Shown here in pieces: positions 54,187-63,476 of a stretch of DNA of 64,000 nucleotides. The notes under the pieces were generated by a model. The model saw only the letters and a list, made by a program, of their open reading frames with translations. It made no database searches and had not been told where the DNA came from. Position numbers and translations under genes: made by a program. Position 1 is the first letter of the stretch; the number at the start of each line of letters is the position of its first letter. Source of the DNA: Pseudomonas fluorescens (GTDB taxonomy: Bacteria > Pseudomonadota > Gammaproteobacteria > Pseudomonadales > Pseudomonadaceae); assembly GCF_902497745.1 (NCBI RefSeq), contig NZ_CABVHJ010000010.1, forward strand, positions 135,004 to 199,003, given 5' to 3'.

Positions 54187-54212
54187 GCTTCGGTTTTTTG
54201 CTAGAATCCGCA

Positions 54213-54242
54213 ACGCGCCGCTCACCCGGCGCGTTTTTTTTT
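54213..54242 (+). terminator. Intrinsic terminator
   Basis: ACGCGCCG and CGGCGCGT arms with a T8-9 tail after the BolA gene. Confidence 0.9.
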
Positions 54243-54288
54243 GAATCCGGTTCACCCTTTGCGAGGGTAGCCACCTGGAGAAATACCC

Positions 54289-55230
54289 ATGACACAACCG
54301 ATTGTCGTGGCGGCACTGTATAAGTTCGTCACCCTCGAAGATTACGTCAACCTGCGCGAGCCCCTGCTGCAAGCGATGGTCGACAACCAGATCAAAGGCA
54401 CCCTGCTGATCGCCGAAGAAGGCATCAACGGCACGGTCTCCGGCAGCCGCGAAGGCATCGACGGCCTGCTCGCCTGGCTGAAGAACGACCCACGCATGAT
54501 CGACATTGATCACAAAGAGTCGTACTGCGACGAGCAGCCGTTCTACCGCACCAAAGTCAAACTGAAGAAAGAGATCGTCACCCTCGGTGTCGAAGGCGTC
54601 GACCCGAACAAAAAGGTCGGCACCTACGTTGATCCGCAAGACTGGAACGCGTTGATCAGCGACCCCGAAGTGCTGTTGATCGATACGCGCAACGATTACG
54701 AAGTGTCGATTGGCACCTTCGAAGGCGCCATCGATCCGAAAACCACCAGTTTTCGCGAATTCCCCGACTACATCAAAGAACACTTCGATCCGGCCGTGCA
54801 CAAGAAAGTCGCGATGTTCTGCACTGGTGGCATTCGCTGCGAAAAAGCCTCGAGCTACATGCTCGGTGAGGGCTTCGAAGAGGTTTACCACCTCAAGGGT
54901 GGCATCCTGAAGTACCTTGAAGAAGTGCCGCAGGAAGAAACCAAGTGGCAGGGCGACTGCTTCGTGTTCGACAACCGCGTGACCGTGCGTCACGACCTCA
55001 GCGAAGGCGACTACGATCAATGTCATGCCTGCCGCACACCGGTCAGTGTTGAAGATCGCGCCTCCGAACATTACGTCGCCGGCATCAGTTGCCCGCATTG
55101 CTGGGACAAGCTGAGCGAGAAGACCCGGCGCAGCGCCATCGATCGGCAGAAGCAGATCGAGCTGGCCAAGGCGCGCAACATGCCGCACCCGATCGGCTAC
55201 AACTACAAGCAAGCATCCACCGAGGCTTAA
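54289..55230 (+). CDS. trhO: tRNA uridine-34 hydroxylase (rhodanese family)
   Basis: A 313-residue YceA/TrhO protein. An N-terminal acylphosphatase-like domain is followed by a rhodanese domain whose catalytic Cys lies in F-C-T-G-G-I-R-C-E-K. A C-terminal zinc-type C-H-A-C ... C-P-H-C region follows. It hydroxylates uridine 34 of some tRNAs using oxygen. It is the first gene of a three-gene run with dsbA-like and ABC exporter genes. GGAG precedes the ATG. Confidence 0.93.
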   Translation: MTQPIVVAALYKFVTLEDYVNLREPLLQAMVDNQIKGTLLIAEEGINGTVSGSREGIDGLLAWLKNDPRMIDIDHKESYCDEQPFYRTKVKLKKEIVTLGVEGVDPNKKVGTYVDPQDWNALISDPEVLLIDTRNDYEVSIGTFEGAIDPKTTSFREFPDYIKEHFDPAVHKKVAMFCTGGIRCEKASSYMLGEGFEEVYHLKGGILKYLEEVPQEETKWQGDCFVFDNRVTVRHDLSEGDYDQCHACRTPVSVEDRASEHYVAGISCPHCWDKLSEKTRRSAIDRQKQIELAKARNMPHPIGYNYKQASTEA

Positions 55231-55232
55231 CC

Positions 55233-55868
55233 ATGTCTGCACGCCTGCTCTATGTGATGGATCCGATGTGTTCGTGGTGCTGGGGTTTCGCTCCGGTGGC
55301 CAAGGCATTGGTCGAGCAGGCGCAAGCAGCCGGGGTCGAGCTGCATCTGGTGGTCGGTGGTTTGCGCACTGGCAGTGGCTCGGCGCTGGAGCCGACCACG
55401 CGTCGCTACATTCTTGAACACTGGCAAGCGGTCACCGAGGCCACCGGCCAGGCGTTCAAGTTCGACGGTGCGTTGCCCGACGGTTTTGTCTATGACACTG
55501 AGCCTGCCTGCCGCGCAATCGTCACGGCGCGCAGTCTGGCGCCGGATTGTGCGTGGACACTGGTCGGGCTGATCCAGCAGGCGTTTTACGCTGAAGGTCG
55601 CGATGTCACCCAGGCCAGCGTGCTGGTCGAGTTGGCAGAAAAGGCCGGCGTGCCGCGCATCGAATTCGCGGCGTTGTTCGATCATGCCGATCAACACAAA
55701 GCGACTCAGGCCGATTTCAGTTGGGTGCAGGATCTGGGCATCGCCGGTTTCCCGACCCTGCTGGCCGAGCGCAACGGCCAACTGGCGCTGCTGACCAACG
55801 GCTATCAACCGCTCAGCGAGCTGTCGCCATTGCTCGGCCGCTGGCTGGAACGCGCGGCCTGTGTCTGA
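55233..55868 (+). CDS. DsbA-family thioredoxin-fold protein (FrnE-like)
   Basis: A 211-residue cytosolic DsbA-like protein. The active-site pair is C-S-W-C in M-C-S-W-C-W-G-F near residue 12, and a cis-Pro follows in G-F-P-T. It has no signal peptide, like FrnE and 2-hydroxychromene isomerase relatives, so it works as an intracellular thiol oxidoreductase. It starts 2 bp after trhO and overlaps the ABC gene by 8 bp. Confidence 0.88.
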   Translation: MSARLLYVMDPMCSWCWGFAPVAKALVEQAQAAGVELHLVVGGLRTGSGSALEPTTRRYILEHWQAVTEATGQAFKFDGALPDGFVYDTEPACRAIVTARSLAPDCAWTLVGLIQQAFYAEGRDVTQASVLVELAEKAGVPRIEFAALFDHADQHKATQADFSWVQDLGIAGFPTLLAERNGQLALLTNGYQPLSELSPLLGRWLERAACV

Positions 55869-57687
55869 TCTGGCCGATGACACGCCAGCCGTAAAGCGTG
55901 TCGACCGGCTGAGCTGGGCAGAAGTCCGGCGACTGGCACTTACACACAAAAAATCCCTGTGGATCGCTAATGGCGTGGCCGTTCTGGCGACGCTGTGCAG
56001 CGTGCCGATTCCGTTGCTGCTGCCGTTACTGGTGGACGAAGTTCTGCTCGGCCACGGTGATTCCGCACTGAAGGTCATGAACCACATGCTGCCGGGCATG
56101 TGGCAACAAGCGGCGGGTTACATCGGCCTGATGCTGGTGGTCACCCTGACGTTGCGTTGCAGCGCCTTGTGTTTTGGCGTGTTGCAGGCGCGGCTGTTTG
56201 CGCGGCTGGCCAAGGACATCGTTTACCGCATCCGTGTGCGTCTGATTGAGCGGCTCAAGCGGATTTCCCTCGGCGAATACGAAAGCCTGGGCAGCGGCAC
56301 AGTGACCACGCACCTGGTCACCGATCTGGATACCCTCGACAAATTCGTCGGCGAAACCCTCAGCCGATTTCTGGTGGCGATGCTGACACTGGTCGGCACG
56401 GCGAGCATCCTGATGTGGATGCACTGGAAACTGGCGCTGCTGATTCTGCTATTCAACCCGTTGGTGATCTACGCCACGGTGCAGTTGGGCAAGCGGGTCA
56501 AGCATCTGAAGAAACTCGAGAACGACAGCACCTCGCGTTTCACCCAGGCGTTGAGCGAAACCCTTGATGCGATTCAGGAAATCCGCGCCGGCAACCGTCA
56601 GGGCTTTTTCCTCGGGCGACTCGGGCTGCGCGCGCAGGAAGTGCGTAACTACGCGGTCAACTCGCAGTGGAAAACCGACGCTTCCAACCGCGCCAGCGGC
56701 TTGTTGTTTCAGTTCGGCATCGACATTTTCCGCGCGGCAGCGATGCTCACGGTGTTGTTCTCCGACTTGTCGATCGGCCAGATGCTCGCGGTGTTCAGTT
56801 ATCTGTGGTTCATGATCGGCCCGGTCGAACAGCTGCTGAACCTGCAATACGCCTACTACGCGGCGGGCGGAGCGCTGGCGCGGATCAACGAACTGTTGGC
56901 GCGCGCCGACGAGCCGCAGTATCCGGGGGGTGTCGACCCGTTCAAGGGCCGTGAGACCGTCGGCATTCAGGTGCAAGGCCTGAGCTTCGGCTACGGCGAT
57001 GAACTGGTCCTGGATCAATTGAATCTGTCGATCGCTCCCGGTGAGAAAGTCGCGATTGTCGGCGCCAGCGGCGGCGGTAAAAGCACCCTCGTACAGTTGC
57101 TGCTCGGGCTATATACACCACTGTCCGGGACCATCCGTTTCGGCGGCTCGAGCCAGCAGGAGATCGGTCTGGATACGGTGCGGGAAAACGTCGCCGTGGT
57201 GCTGCAACACCCGGCGTTGTTCAACGATACCGTGCGCGCCAACCTGACCATGGGCCGCACCCGCAGTGACGAAGCCTGCTGGCAGGCGCTGGAAATTGCT
57301 CAGCTCGAAACGACCATCCGCGCCTTGCCCAAGGGGCTGGACAGTATCGTCGGCCGCTCCGGCGTACGCCTTTCCGGCGGTCAGCGCCAGCGTCTGGCCA
57401 TCGCGCGGATGATCCTCGCCGAGCCGAAAGTCGTCATCCTCGACGAAGCTACCTCGGCCCTCGACGCCGCCACCGAATACAACCTGCATCAGGCCATGGC
57501 GCGTTTCCTCAATGGCCGCACCACGCTGATCATCGCTCACCGACTGTCAGCGGTGAAGCAGGCTGATCGTGTGCTGGTGTTCGACGGTGGCCAGGTCGCC
57601 GAAGACGGCGATCATCAGCAGTTGATTGCCGATGGCGGCCTGTACGCCAAGCTCTATGGTCACCTGCAGCAGATCCAGCGCCCTTGA
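55861..57687 (+). CDS. ABC exporter (fused permease and ATPase)
   Basis: A 608-residue half-transporter. Residues 1-320 form six transmembrane helices. The ATPase has Walker A G-A-S-G-G-G-K-S-T, signature L-S-G-G-Q-R-Q-R, and Walker B V-V-I-L-D-E-A-T-S-A-L-D. It works as a dimer to export lipids, peptides or drugs. GTG 55861 lies within the end of the dsbA-like gene, so it is translationally coupled. Substrate unknown. Confidence 0.9.
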   Translation: MSDLADDTPAVKRVDRLSWAEVRRLALTHKKSLWIANGVAVLATLCSVPIPLLLPLLVDEVLLGHGDSALKVMNHMLPGMWQQAAGYIGLMLVVTLTLRCSALCFGVLQARLFARLAKDIVYRIRVRLIERLKRISLGEYESLGSGTVTTHLVTDLDTLDKFVGETLSRFLVAMLTLVGTASILMWMHWKLALLILLFNPLVIYATVQLGKRVKHLKKLENDSTSRFTQALSETLDAIQEIRAGNRQGFFLGRLGLRAQEVRNYAVNSQWKTDASNRASGLLFQFGIDIFRAAAMLTVLFSDLSIGQMLAVFSYLWFMIGPVEQLLNLQYAYYAAGGALARINELLARADEPQYPGGVDPFKGRETVGIQVQGLSFGYGDELVLDQLNLSIAPGEKVAIVGASGGGKSTLVQLLLGLYTPLSGTIRFGGSSQQEIGLDTVRENVAVVLQHPALFNDTVRANLTMGRTRSDEACWQALEIAQLETTIRALPKGLDSIVGRSGVRLSGGQRQRLAIARMILAEPKVVILDEATSALDAATEYNLHQAMARFLNGRTTLIIAHRLSAVKQADRVLVFDGGQVAEDGDHQQLIADGGLYAKLYGHLQQIQRP

Positions 57688-57888
57688 GTTTCGTGCGGGT
57701 TTCTGTGCTTAGTGCTTGAATTGCATTGAGTAAAATCACCTGAAGCGCTTCAACAGGCCAGCCATTTGCGCAATCGACCTAGAGGACGGCAGAGCTGTCC
57801 CTTTGATATGTCGAAAATTAGCCTAGTCTGAGCTGTCAGGAGCGGGATTTTCCGGTGTTCATCTGGCAGTGCTTGCGCAAGGGATCTC

Positions 57889-60348
57889 ATGAAGCAAAAG
57901 CGGACTCTCGGAACGCCACGGTTGTTGGGCATCGTCTGGCCATTTATTGCCGTCGTGTTGTTTCAAGCGTTATTGGGGGGCGTGAGTCTCTACGTGCTGT
58001 CAGCCGTTCGCGGTTACGTCGCCGGCGAAAGCCTTTGGTCCAAAGGCCAGAAAGACGCGATCTACTACCTCAACCTGTACGCCGACAGCCGTGACGAGGC
58101 GATCTTCCATAAATATCAGGAGGCGATTGCCGTGCCGCAAGGCGGGCACCAGTTGCGCCTGGCGCTGGATCATCAGCCGCCGGATCTGACGGCGGCGCGT
58201 GAAGGTATTCTCAAGGGCGGCAACCATCCGGATGACGTCTCCAGCCTGATCTGGCTGTATCTCAACTTTCGTCATTTCAGTTACCTGGAAACCGCCATCG
58301 AGCGCTGGACGGTCGGGGATGCGTATCTGGTCGAGCTGGATGACGTGGCGCGGGAAATGCACCGCAGTATTTCGCAGAACATTGCCGGCAGCGCCGATAT
58401 TCAGCGCTGGAAGGCACGGATTTTTGCCATCAACGATGGCGTCACCCCGGCAGCGAAGGCTTTCAGCGATGCCTTGGGCGAAGGCTCGCGGATGATCATG
58501 CGTCTGCTGCTGTTGACCAACCTGGCCACGGCGCTGGGGCTGATCGTGCTGGCCTTGTGGCGTACATACAAACTGCTCAAGCAGCGCCACGCTTTTGCCG
58601 AGGCGCTGCAACTGGAGAAGGATCGGGCGCACGTCACGTTGCATTCAATCGGTGATGGCGTCATCACCACTGATGTCAGCGGCGCCATCGATTACATGAA
58701 CCCTGCCGCTGAAGCCATGACCCACTGGAAGGCTGAACAAGCCGCCGGCCTGCCGCTGGCCGCACTGTTCAATTTGCTCGACGACAACGCTCAGGCCGAA
58801 GGCCTGACGCTGATCGAGCACATTCTCAGCGGCAAACTCAGTGGCGGCAGCGAGCATTCGAAACTGATCCAGCGCCTCGATGGCACGACATTGTCGGTGA
58901 CGCTGGTGGGTGCGCCGATCCGCAATGCCGGCAAGGTCAGCGGTACGGTGCTGGTGCTGCACGACATGACGCAGGAGCGGCAATACATCGCCAACCTGTC
59001 GTGGCAGGCAACCCATGACGCGCTGACCGGGCTGGCCAATCGTCGCGAGTTCGAATATCGCCTGGAGCAGGCGTTGCACAACCTCACGCGCCATTCCGGG
59101 CGACATGCCTTGATGTTCCTCGACCTCGATCAATTCAAACTGGTCAATGACACCTGTGGTCACGCTGCGGGCGATGAGTTGTTGCGGCATATTTGCACGC
59201 TGCTGCAATCGGGACTGCGTGAGGGCGATACGCTGGCGCGGCTCGGCGGTGATGAGTTCGGCATTCTGCTGGAGAACTGCGCACCGGAGGCAGCGGAGAA
59301 AATTGCCGACGCACTGCGCCAGACCGTGCAGAATCTGCATTTTGTCTGGAAAGGGCGGCCCTTCCTGACCACGGTAAGCATCGGCCTTGTGCATGTTGCG
59401 CAGACGCCGACCACGCTCGAGGCCTCACTGCGCGCTGCCGACATGGCCTGCTACATGGCCAAGGAAAAGGGCCGCAACCGCGTCCAGGTCTACCACGCCG
59501 ACGATTCCGAGCTGTCGCTGCGCTTTGGTGAAATGGCCTGGGTACAACGTCTGCACATGGCGCTGGAAGAAGACCGCTTTTGTCTGTACGCCCAGGAAAT
59601 AGCACCACTCAAGCCAAGTGACACCAAGGGCGGGCACATCGAAATTCTGTTGCGTCTGCACGACGAAGCGGGGCGAATGATTCTGCCTGACAGTTTCATT
59701 CCCGCGGCTGAACGTTATGGGCTGATGAGTCAGTTGGATCGTTGGGTAGTTCAGAACGTATTCAAGGTTATTGCTCAATGTATTGCGCAAGAACATGAAG
59801 GTCCTTTAGCAATGTGTGCGATTAATCTGTCAGGCATTACTATAGGAGATGACGCGTTTTTGCACTTTCTGCGTGAGCAGTTTGTTAACTACGCAATACC
59901 GCCTGAAATGATTTGTTTTGAAATTACAGAAACCAGTGCAATTGCAAATCTCGGCAGTGCAATAAGATTTATTAATGAACTCAAAGGCTTAGGTTGCTAT
60001 TTTTCGTTAGATGATTTTTGCGCCGGAATGTCTTCATTCGCTTATCTGAAACATTTGCCTGTAGACTTCCTGAAGATCGACGGGAGTTTCGTAAAGGATA
60101 TGCTGGACGACCCGATTAACCGCGCAATGGTCGAAGTGATCAATCACATCGGGCATGTCATGGGTAAGCAGACAATTGCCGAGTTTGTTGAAACAACCCA
60201 GATCGAGCAGGCATTGCTTGAAATTGGTGTGGATTACGCTCAAGGGTATGTTATAGAACGCCCACAGTTGTTTACCTGTGACAGTTTGCAAAGTCGGCCC
60301 GCCAGACCGCAACCGCTGTTATTCAAAGCGCCTGGCACGTTCCGTTGA
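57889..60348 (+). CDS. PAS-GGDEF-EAL cyclic-di-GMP enzyme
   Basis: An 819-residue membrane protein. Two N-terminal helices flank a periplasmic sensor of about 165 residues. A PAS domain (about 255-370) follows. The GGDEF motif is intact at residues 453-457, with an I-site R-E-G-D upstream. The EAL domain starts with E-I-L at 585; the usual D-D-F-G-x-G is D-D-F-C-A-G at 708-713. It can probably make and break cyclic di-GMP. The EAL coding sequence after about 59740 is strikingly AT-rich. AAGGGA lies before the ATG. Confidence 0.9.
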   Translation: MKQKRTLGTPRLLGIVWPFIAVVLFQALLGGVSLYVLSAVRGYVAGESLWSKGQKDAIYYLNLYADSRDEAIFHKYQEAIAVPQGGHQLRLALDHQPPDLTAAREGILKGGNHPDDVSSLIWLYLNFRHFSYLETAIERWTVGDAYLVELDDVAREMHRSISQNIAGSADIQRWKARIFAINDGVTPAAKAFSDALGEGSRMIMRLLLLTNLATALGLIVLALWRTYKLLKQRHAFAEALQLEKDRAHVTLHSIGDGVITTDVSGAIDYMNPAAEAMTHWKAEQAAGLPLAALFNLLDDNAQAEGLTLIEHILSGKLSGGSEHSKLIQRLDGTTLSVTLVGAPIRNAGKVSGTVLVLHDMTQERQYIANLSWQATHDALTGLANRREFEYRLEQALHNLTRHSGRHALMFLDLDQFKLVNDTCGHAAGDELLRHICTLLQSGLREGDTLARLGGDEFGILLENCAPEAAEKIADALRQTVQNLHFVWKGRPFLTTVSIGLVHVAQTPTTLEASLRAADMACYMAKEKGRNRVQVYHADDSELSLRFGEMAWVQRLHMALEEDRFCLYAQEIAPLKPSDTKGGHIEILLRLHDEAGRMILPDSFIPAAERYGLMSQLDRWVVQNVFKVIAQCIAQEHEGPLAMCAINLSGITIGDDAFLHFLREQFVNYAIPPEMICFEITETSAIANLGSAIRFINELKGLGCYFSLDDFCAGMSSFAYLKHLPVDFLKIDGSFVKDMLDDPINRAMVEVINHIGHVMGKQTIAEFVETTQIEQALLEIGVDYAQGYVIERPQLFTCDSLQSRPARPQPLLFKAPGTFR

Positions 60349-60394
60349 AGTCTCTTGCCGATCCTTACAATCACAAATCAAAAGGAGCCGAACA

Positions 60395-61189
60395 GTGATC
60401 GACACATTCAACCGAACCGGACCACTCATGGAAGCTGCAAGTTATCCAGGCTGGGCTCAACAGCTCATTCAGGACTGCAGCGAGAGCAAGCGCCGGGTTG
60501 TCGAACATGAACTTTATCTGCGCATGCGTGATAACAAGCTCAGCGCCAGAACCATGCGTCAGTACCTGATCGGGGGCTGGCCGGTGGTTGAGCAATTCGC
60601 GTTGTACATGGCGCAGAATCTCACCAAAACCAGGTTTGCCCGTCACCCGGGCGAAGACATGGCGCGGCGCTGGCTGATGCGCAATATCCGCGTTGAACTC
60701 AATCACGCCGATTATTGGGTGCATTGGAGTCGTGCCCATGGCGTCAGTCTGGAAGACCTGCAAGCCCAGCACGTGCCGCCCGAATTGCATGCCTTGAGTC
60801 ATTGGTGCTGGCACACCAGTTCAGCCGATTCACTGATTGTGGCCATCGCGGCCACCAACTACGCCATCGAAGGCGCGACCGGGGAGTGGTCGGCGCTGGT
60901 CTGCTCCACCGGCGTGTATGCCGCAGCGTTTCCCGAAGAGGATCGCAAGCGGGCGATGAAGTGGCTGAAGATGCATGCCCAGTACGACGATGCCCATCCG
61001 TGGGAGGCGCTGGAAATCATCTGCACCCTGGCCGGGATGAACCCGAGCAAGGCCTTGCAGGCTGAGTTGCGACAAGCAATCTGCAAGAGCTACGACTACA
61101 TGTACCTGTTTCTGGAGCGCTGCATGCAACTGGAGACCTCGGAACGCTTGTTGGTCAACCGAGAGCGCAGGGCGGTAGTCGAGAGCTGA
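60395..61189 (+). CDS. TenA/PqqC-fold protein
   Basis: A 264-residue all-helical protein of the TenA/heme-oxygenase-like superfamily. Helix motifs include R-Q-Y-L-I-G-G-W-P-V-V-E, N-I-R-V-E-L-N-H-A-D-Y-W and A-I-A-A-T-N-Y-A-I-E-G-A-T-G-E. GTG 60395 with AAAGGAG upstream is preferred; ATG 60428 is the alternative. It follows the cyclic-di-GMP gene after 46 bp. Function unknown; similar Pseudomonas proteins are annotated as TenA-type or iron-containing redox enzymes. Confidence 0.83.
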   Translation: MIDTFNRTGPLMEAASYPGWAQQLIQDCSESKRRVVEHELYLRMRDNKLSARTMRQYLIGGWPVVEQFALYMAQNLTKTRFARHPGEDMARRWLMRNIRVELNHADYWVHWSRAHGVSLEDLQAQHVPPELHALSHWCWHTSSADSLIVAIAATNYAIEGATGEWSALVCSTGVYAAAFPEEDRKRAMKWLKMHAQYDDAHPWEALEIICTLAGMNPSKALQAELRQAICKSYDYMYLFLERCMQLETSERLLVNRERRAVVES

Positions 61190-61211
61190 TATTCGGCTTC
61201 ACGCAAAACCA

Positions 61212-61302
61212 ATGTGGGAGCGAGCCTGCTCGCGAAGGGGTCATGTCAGTCAGCATTGCTTTGACTGATTCGACGCTTTCGCGAGCAAGCTCGCTCCCAC
61301 AC
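61212..61302. repeat. REP pair (inverted)
   Basis: Inverted REP cores between the TenA-like gene and the convergent diguanylate cyclase gene. Confidence 0.9.
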
Positions 61303-61325
61303 TGTCTTGTGTCGCCTGAAAGGCC

Positions 61326-62252
61326 TTAGCCCGCCATCGCCAGGCGGTTACGACCCTCGCGCTTGGCCACATACAACGCACTGTCAGCGCGGCGCAGCAA
61401 ACTATCGGCTGATTCGCCCGGCAACAAGGTCGAGCAGCCCAGGCTCACAGTCAGTTCGATCAACTGCCCATCCGCATAGTATTCAGCTGCCTGCGTCGCA
61501 TACCGCAGCCGTTCACCGACCATTGCGGCCGCATCCCGGCCGGTATTGGACAGCAGCACCAGAAACTCTTCGCCACCGTAACGAAATACCATGTCGACGT
61601 TGCGCAACTGCGCCTTGATTGTCGCGGCGATGGCTTTAAGTACGTCATCGCCGGCGCTGTGGCCGTGGCTGTCGTTGACCCGTTTGAAGTGATCGATGTC
61701 GAGCATCAGCACCGAGAGCGGCTGCACATGCCGACGCGACATGTCGATCTCGCGCTGCAAGGTCTGCTCCATGGCGATGCGGTTACCGGCGCCGGTCAAC
61801 GGATCACGCAGGGCGCTCTGCGTGGCGGCGCGGTAGAGCAGGGCATTGCGCATCGGGTACAGCAGCGACGACAACAGCGATTCAAGGTTGCCCTGATCCT
61901 GTTCGTTGAAGCGCTGGTTACGGCGGAATATCAGTTCGCCCATGTGCTCGCCTTCGTGGCTCAGGCTATAGCTGATCGAATGGTGACCGCGGGTACCGAA
62001 TTCCAGGCGCAAATCACTGCCCTGGTGCACATAACTGAGCGCGTCCAGCGGCACGAGGCGCTGAACTTCGCGGAAAAACAGACCGAGGATGCGTTGCGGT
62101 TCAAGGCTGGTTTGCAGTTGCAGGCTCATTTGCTGGCGCAGTTGCGCCAGGCTGGCCGGTCGCTCCAGAAGGGGAGGCAGCTGACCAAAGCCCAGGCGTT
62201 GCAATTTGGCACTGTCAAAGTCAATTGCATTGGTCTGGGAGGGTGATTTCAT
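61326..62252 (-). CDS. GGDEF diguanylate cyclase with GAF-like input
   Basis: A 308-residue soluble protein. An N-terminal region (about 35-140) resembles a GAF sensor. The GGDEF domain carries G-G-E-E-F at residues 226-230 and an inhibitory-site R-N-V-D at 217-220, so it should be an active cyclic-di-GMP synthase with feedback control. It has no membrane helix. It sits convergent to the PAS-GGDEF-EAL/TenA pair. Confidence 0.9.
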   Translation of the reverse strand: MKSPSQTNAIDFDSAKLQRLGFGQLPPLLERPASLAQLRQQMSLQLQTSLEPQRILGLFFREVQRLVPLDALSYVHQGSDLRLEFGTRGHHSISYSLSHEGEHMGELIFRRNQRFNEQDQGNLESLLSSLLYPMRNALLYRAATQSALRDPLTGAGNRIAMEQTLQREIDMSRRHVQPLSVLMLDIDHFKRVNDSHGHSAGDDVLKAIAATIKAQLRNVDMVFRYGGEEFLVLLSNTGRDAAAMVGERLRYATQAAEYYADGQLIELTVSLGCSTLLPGESADSLLRRADSALYVAKREGRNRLAMAG

Positions 62253-62613
62253 ATGGCGTGAACCCTTAGCGGTAAGTCCGTCTTACAGGCTGGGTGAGAG
62301 CGGCTATGGGCTGCGCGTCATACTGATCCATCAGTCCCGTAGGACGTTTGGCGTAAGTTTAGTCTGCCGGATGACGATTAGTAAGCTATCGAAATCGGCT
62401 TCGCCCCATTGCCTTCACGCGGCTTGTTTTGAGAAAAGTTAGAGCGAAAGTCGTGCCATTCGGTTCGGTTTTATTTAAACCGTTTGTAATCAATGGCTTG
62501 GCTTTTAAGGTGGGAGGTGGGTGCTGGAAATTTGACTGGATTGTGACGCTCTCGGGCGGCAAATGCATGCCGCGACAGGAATCTGCCGCGGCAACAATTG
62601 CGACGTATGGCAG
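62253..62613. other. Intergenic region between diguanylate cyclase and yciK
   Basis: 361 bp without a credible gene. It includes the inverted repeat CGGTTT-TATTT-AAACCG (62465-62482) and a GC-rich hairpin near 62566-62592 (TGCCGCG / CGCGGCA read on the minus strand), which could terminate yciK. Confidence 0.5.
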
Positions 62614-63354
62614 TTATTGCGCGTTGAACGCCTGACCATTGATGCCAGTGCTGTCCGGACCCATCAGGTACAGGTAGACCGGCATGATCTCCTCCGGTGT
62701 CGGATTGTTCAGCGGGTTTTCCCCCGGGTAGGCCTGAGCACGCATGCTGGTGCGCGTACCGCCGGGGTTGATGCTGTTCGAGCGTACTGGCGCCACACCG
62801 TCGACTTCATCGGCCAGGGTTTGCATCAAACCTTCAGTGGCGAACTTCGATACGCCGTATGCACCCCAATAAGCTCGACCTTTGCGCCCGACGCTGCTGG
62901 ACGTGAACACCACCGAGGCATCTTGGGACAGCTTGAGCAGCGGCAGCAGAGTGCTGGTCAGCATGAACATAGCGTTGACGTTGACCTGCATGACGCGCAT
63001 GAAGTTTTCGCCGGACAACTGCTCGATCGGTGTGCGAGGACCGATGATCGAAGCGTTGTGCAGCAAACCGTCGAGGTGGCCGAATTCGCTCTCGATCATT
63101 GCGGCCAGCTCATCGTACTGATGGGGCAGGGCGGTTTCGAGGTTGAACGGAATCACCGCCGGCTGAGGGTGGCCTGCCGCTTCGATTTCGTCATAGACCT
63201 GCGTCAGATTGGCTTCAGTCTTGCCCAGCAGCAATACCGTAGCGCCATGAGCGGCGTAGGTTTTCGCGGCGGCCGCGCCGATGCCACGACCGGCACCGGT
63301 GACCAGAATGACCCGATCCTTGAGCAATTCGGGACGAGCGGAGTAATCAAACAT
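62614..63354 (-). CDS. yciK: YciK-family SDR oxidoreductase
   Basis: A 246-residue SDR. The cofactor loop is T-G-A-G-R-G-I-G and the active site has Y-G-V-S-K. The motif L-H-N-A-S-I-I-G-P-R-T-P is typical of YciK. It lies next to mupP on the same strand, as in other Pseudomonas. GAGG precedes ATG 63354; codons before it are not coding-like. The physiological substrate is unknown. Confidence 0.92.
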   Translation of the reverse strand: MFDYSARPELLKDRVILVTGAGRGIGAAAAKTYAAHGATVLLLGKTEANLTQVYDEIEAAGHPQPAVIPFNLETALPHQYDELAAMIESEFGHLDGLLHNASIIGPRTPIEQLSGENFMRVMQVNVNAMFMLTSTLLPLLKLSQDASVVFTSSSVGRKGRAYWGAYGVSKFATEGLMQTLADEVDGVAPVRSNSINPGGTRTSMRAQAYPGENPLNNPTPEEIMPVYLYLMGPDSTGINGQAFNAQ

Positions 63355-63389
63355 AAAAACCTCACAATCCATTAGTAGCTAAAAGATCG

Positions 63390-63472
63390 TCCGAACGCGG
63401 CCCGAACCTGCGGCAGCTCCTACAGATAATCACTGTCCTGTAGGAGCCGCCGCAGGCTGCGATCTTTTGACT
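63390..63472. repeat. Inverted repeat of a non-REP type
   Basis: Left arm CCTGCGGCAGCTCCTACAG and right arm CTGTAGGAGCCGCCGCAGG face each other between mupP and yciK. This CTGTAGGAGC-type repeat differs from the GTGGGAGCGAGC REP core. Confidence 0.8.
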
Positions 63473-63476
63473 TTGA

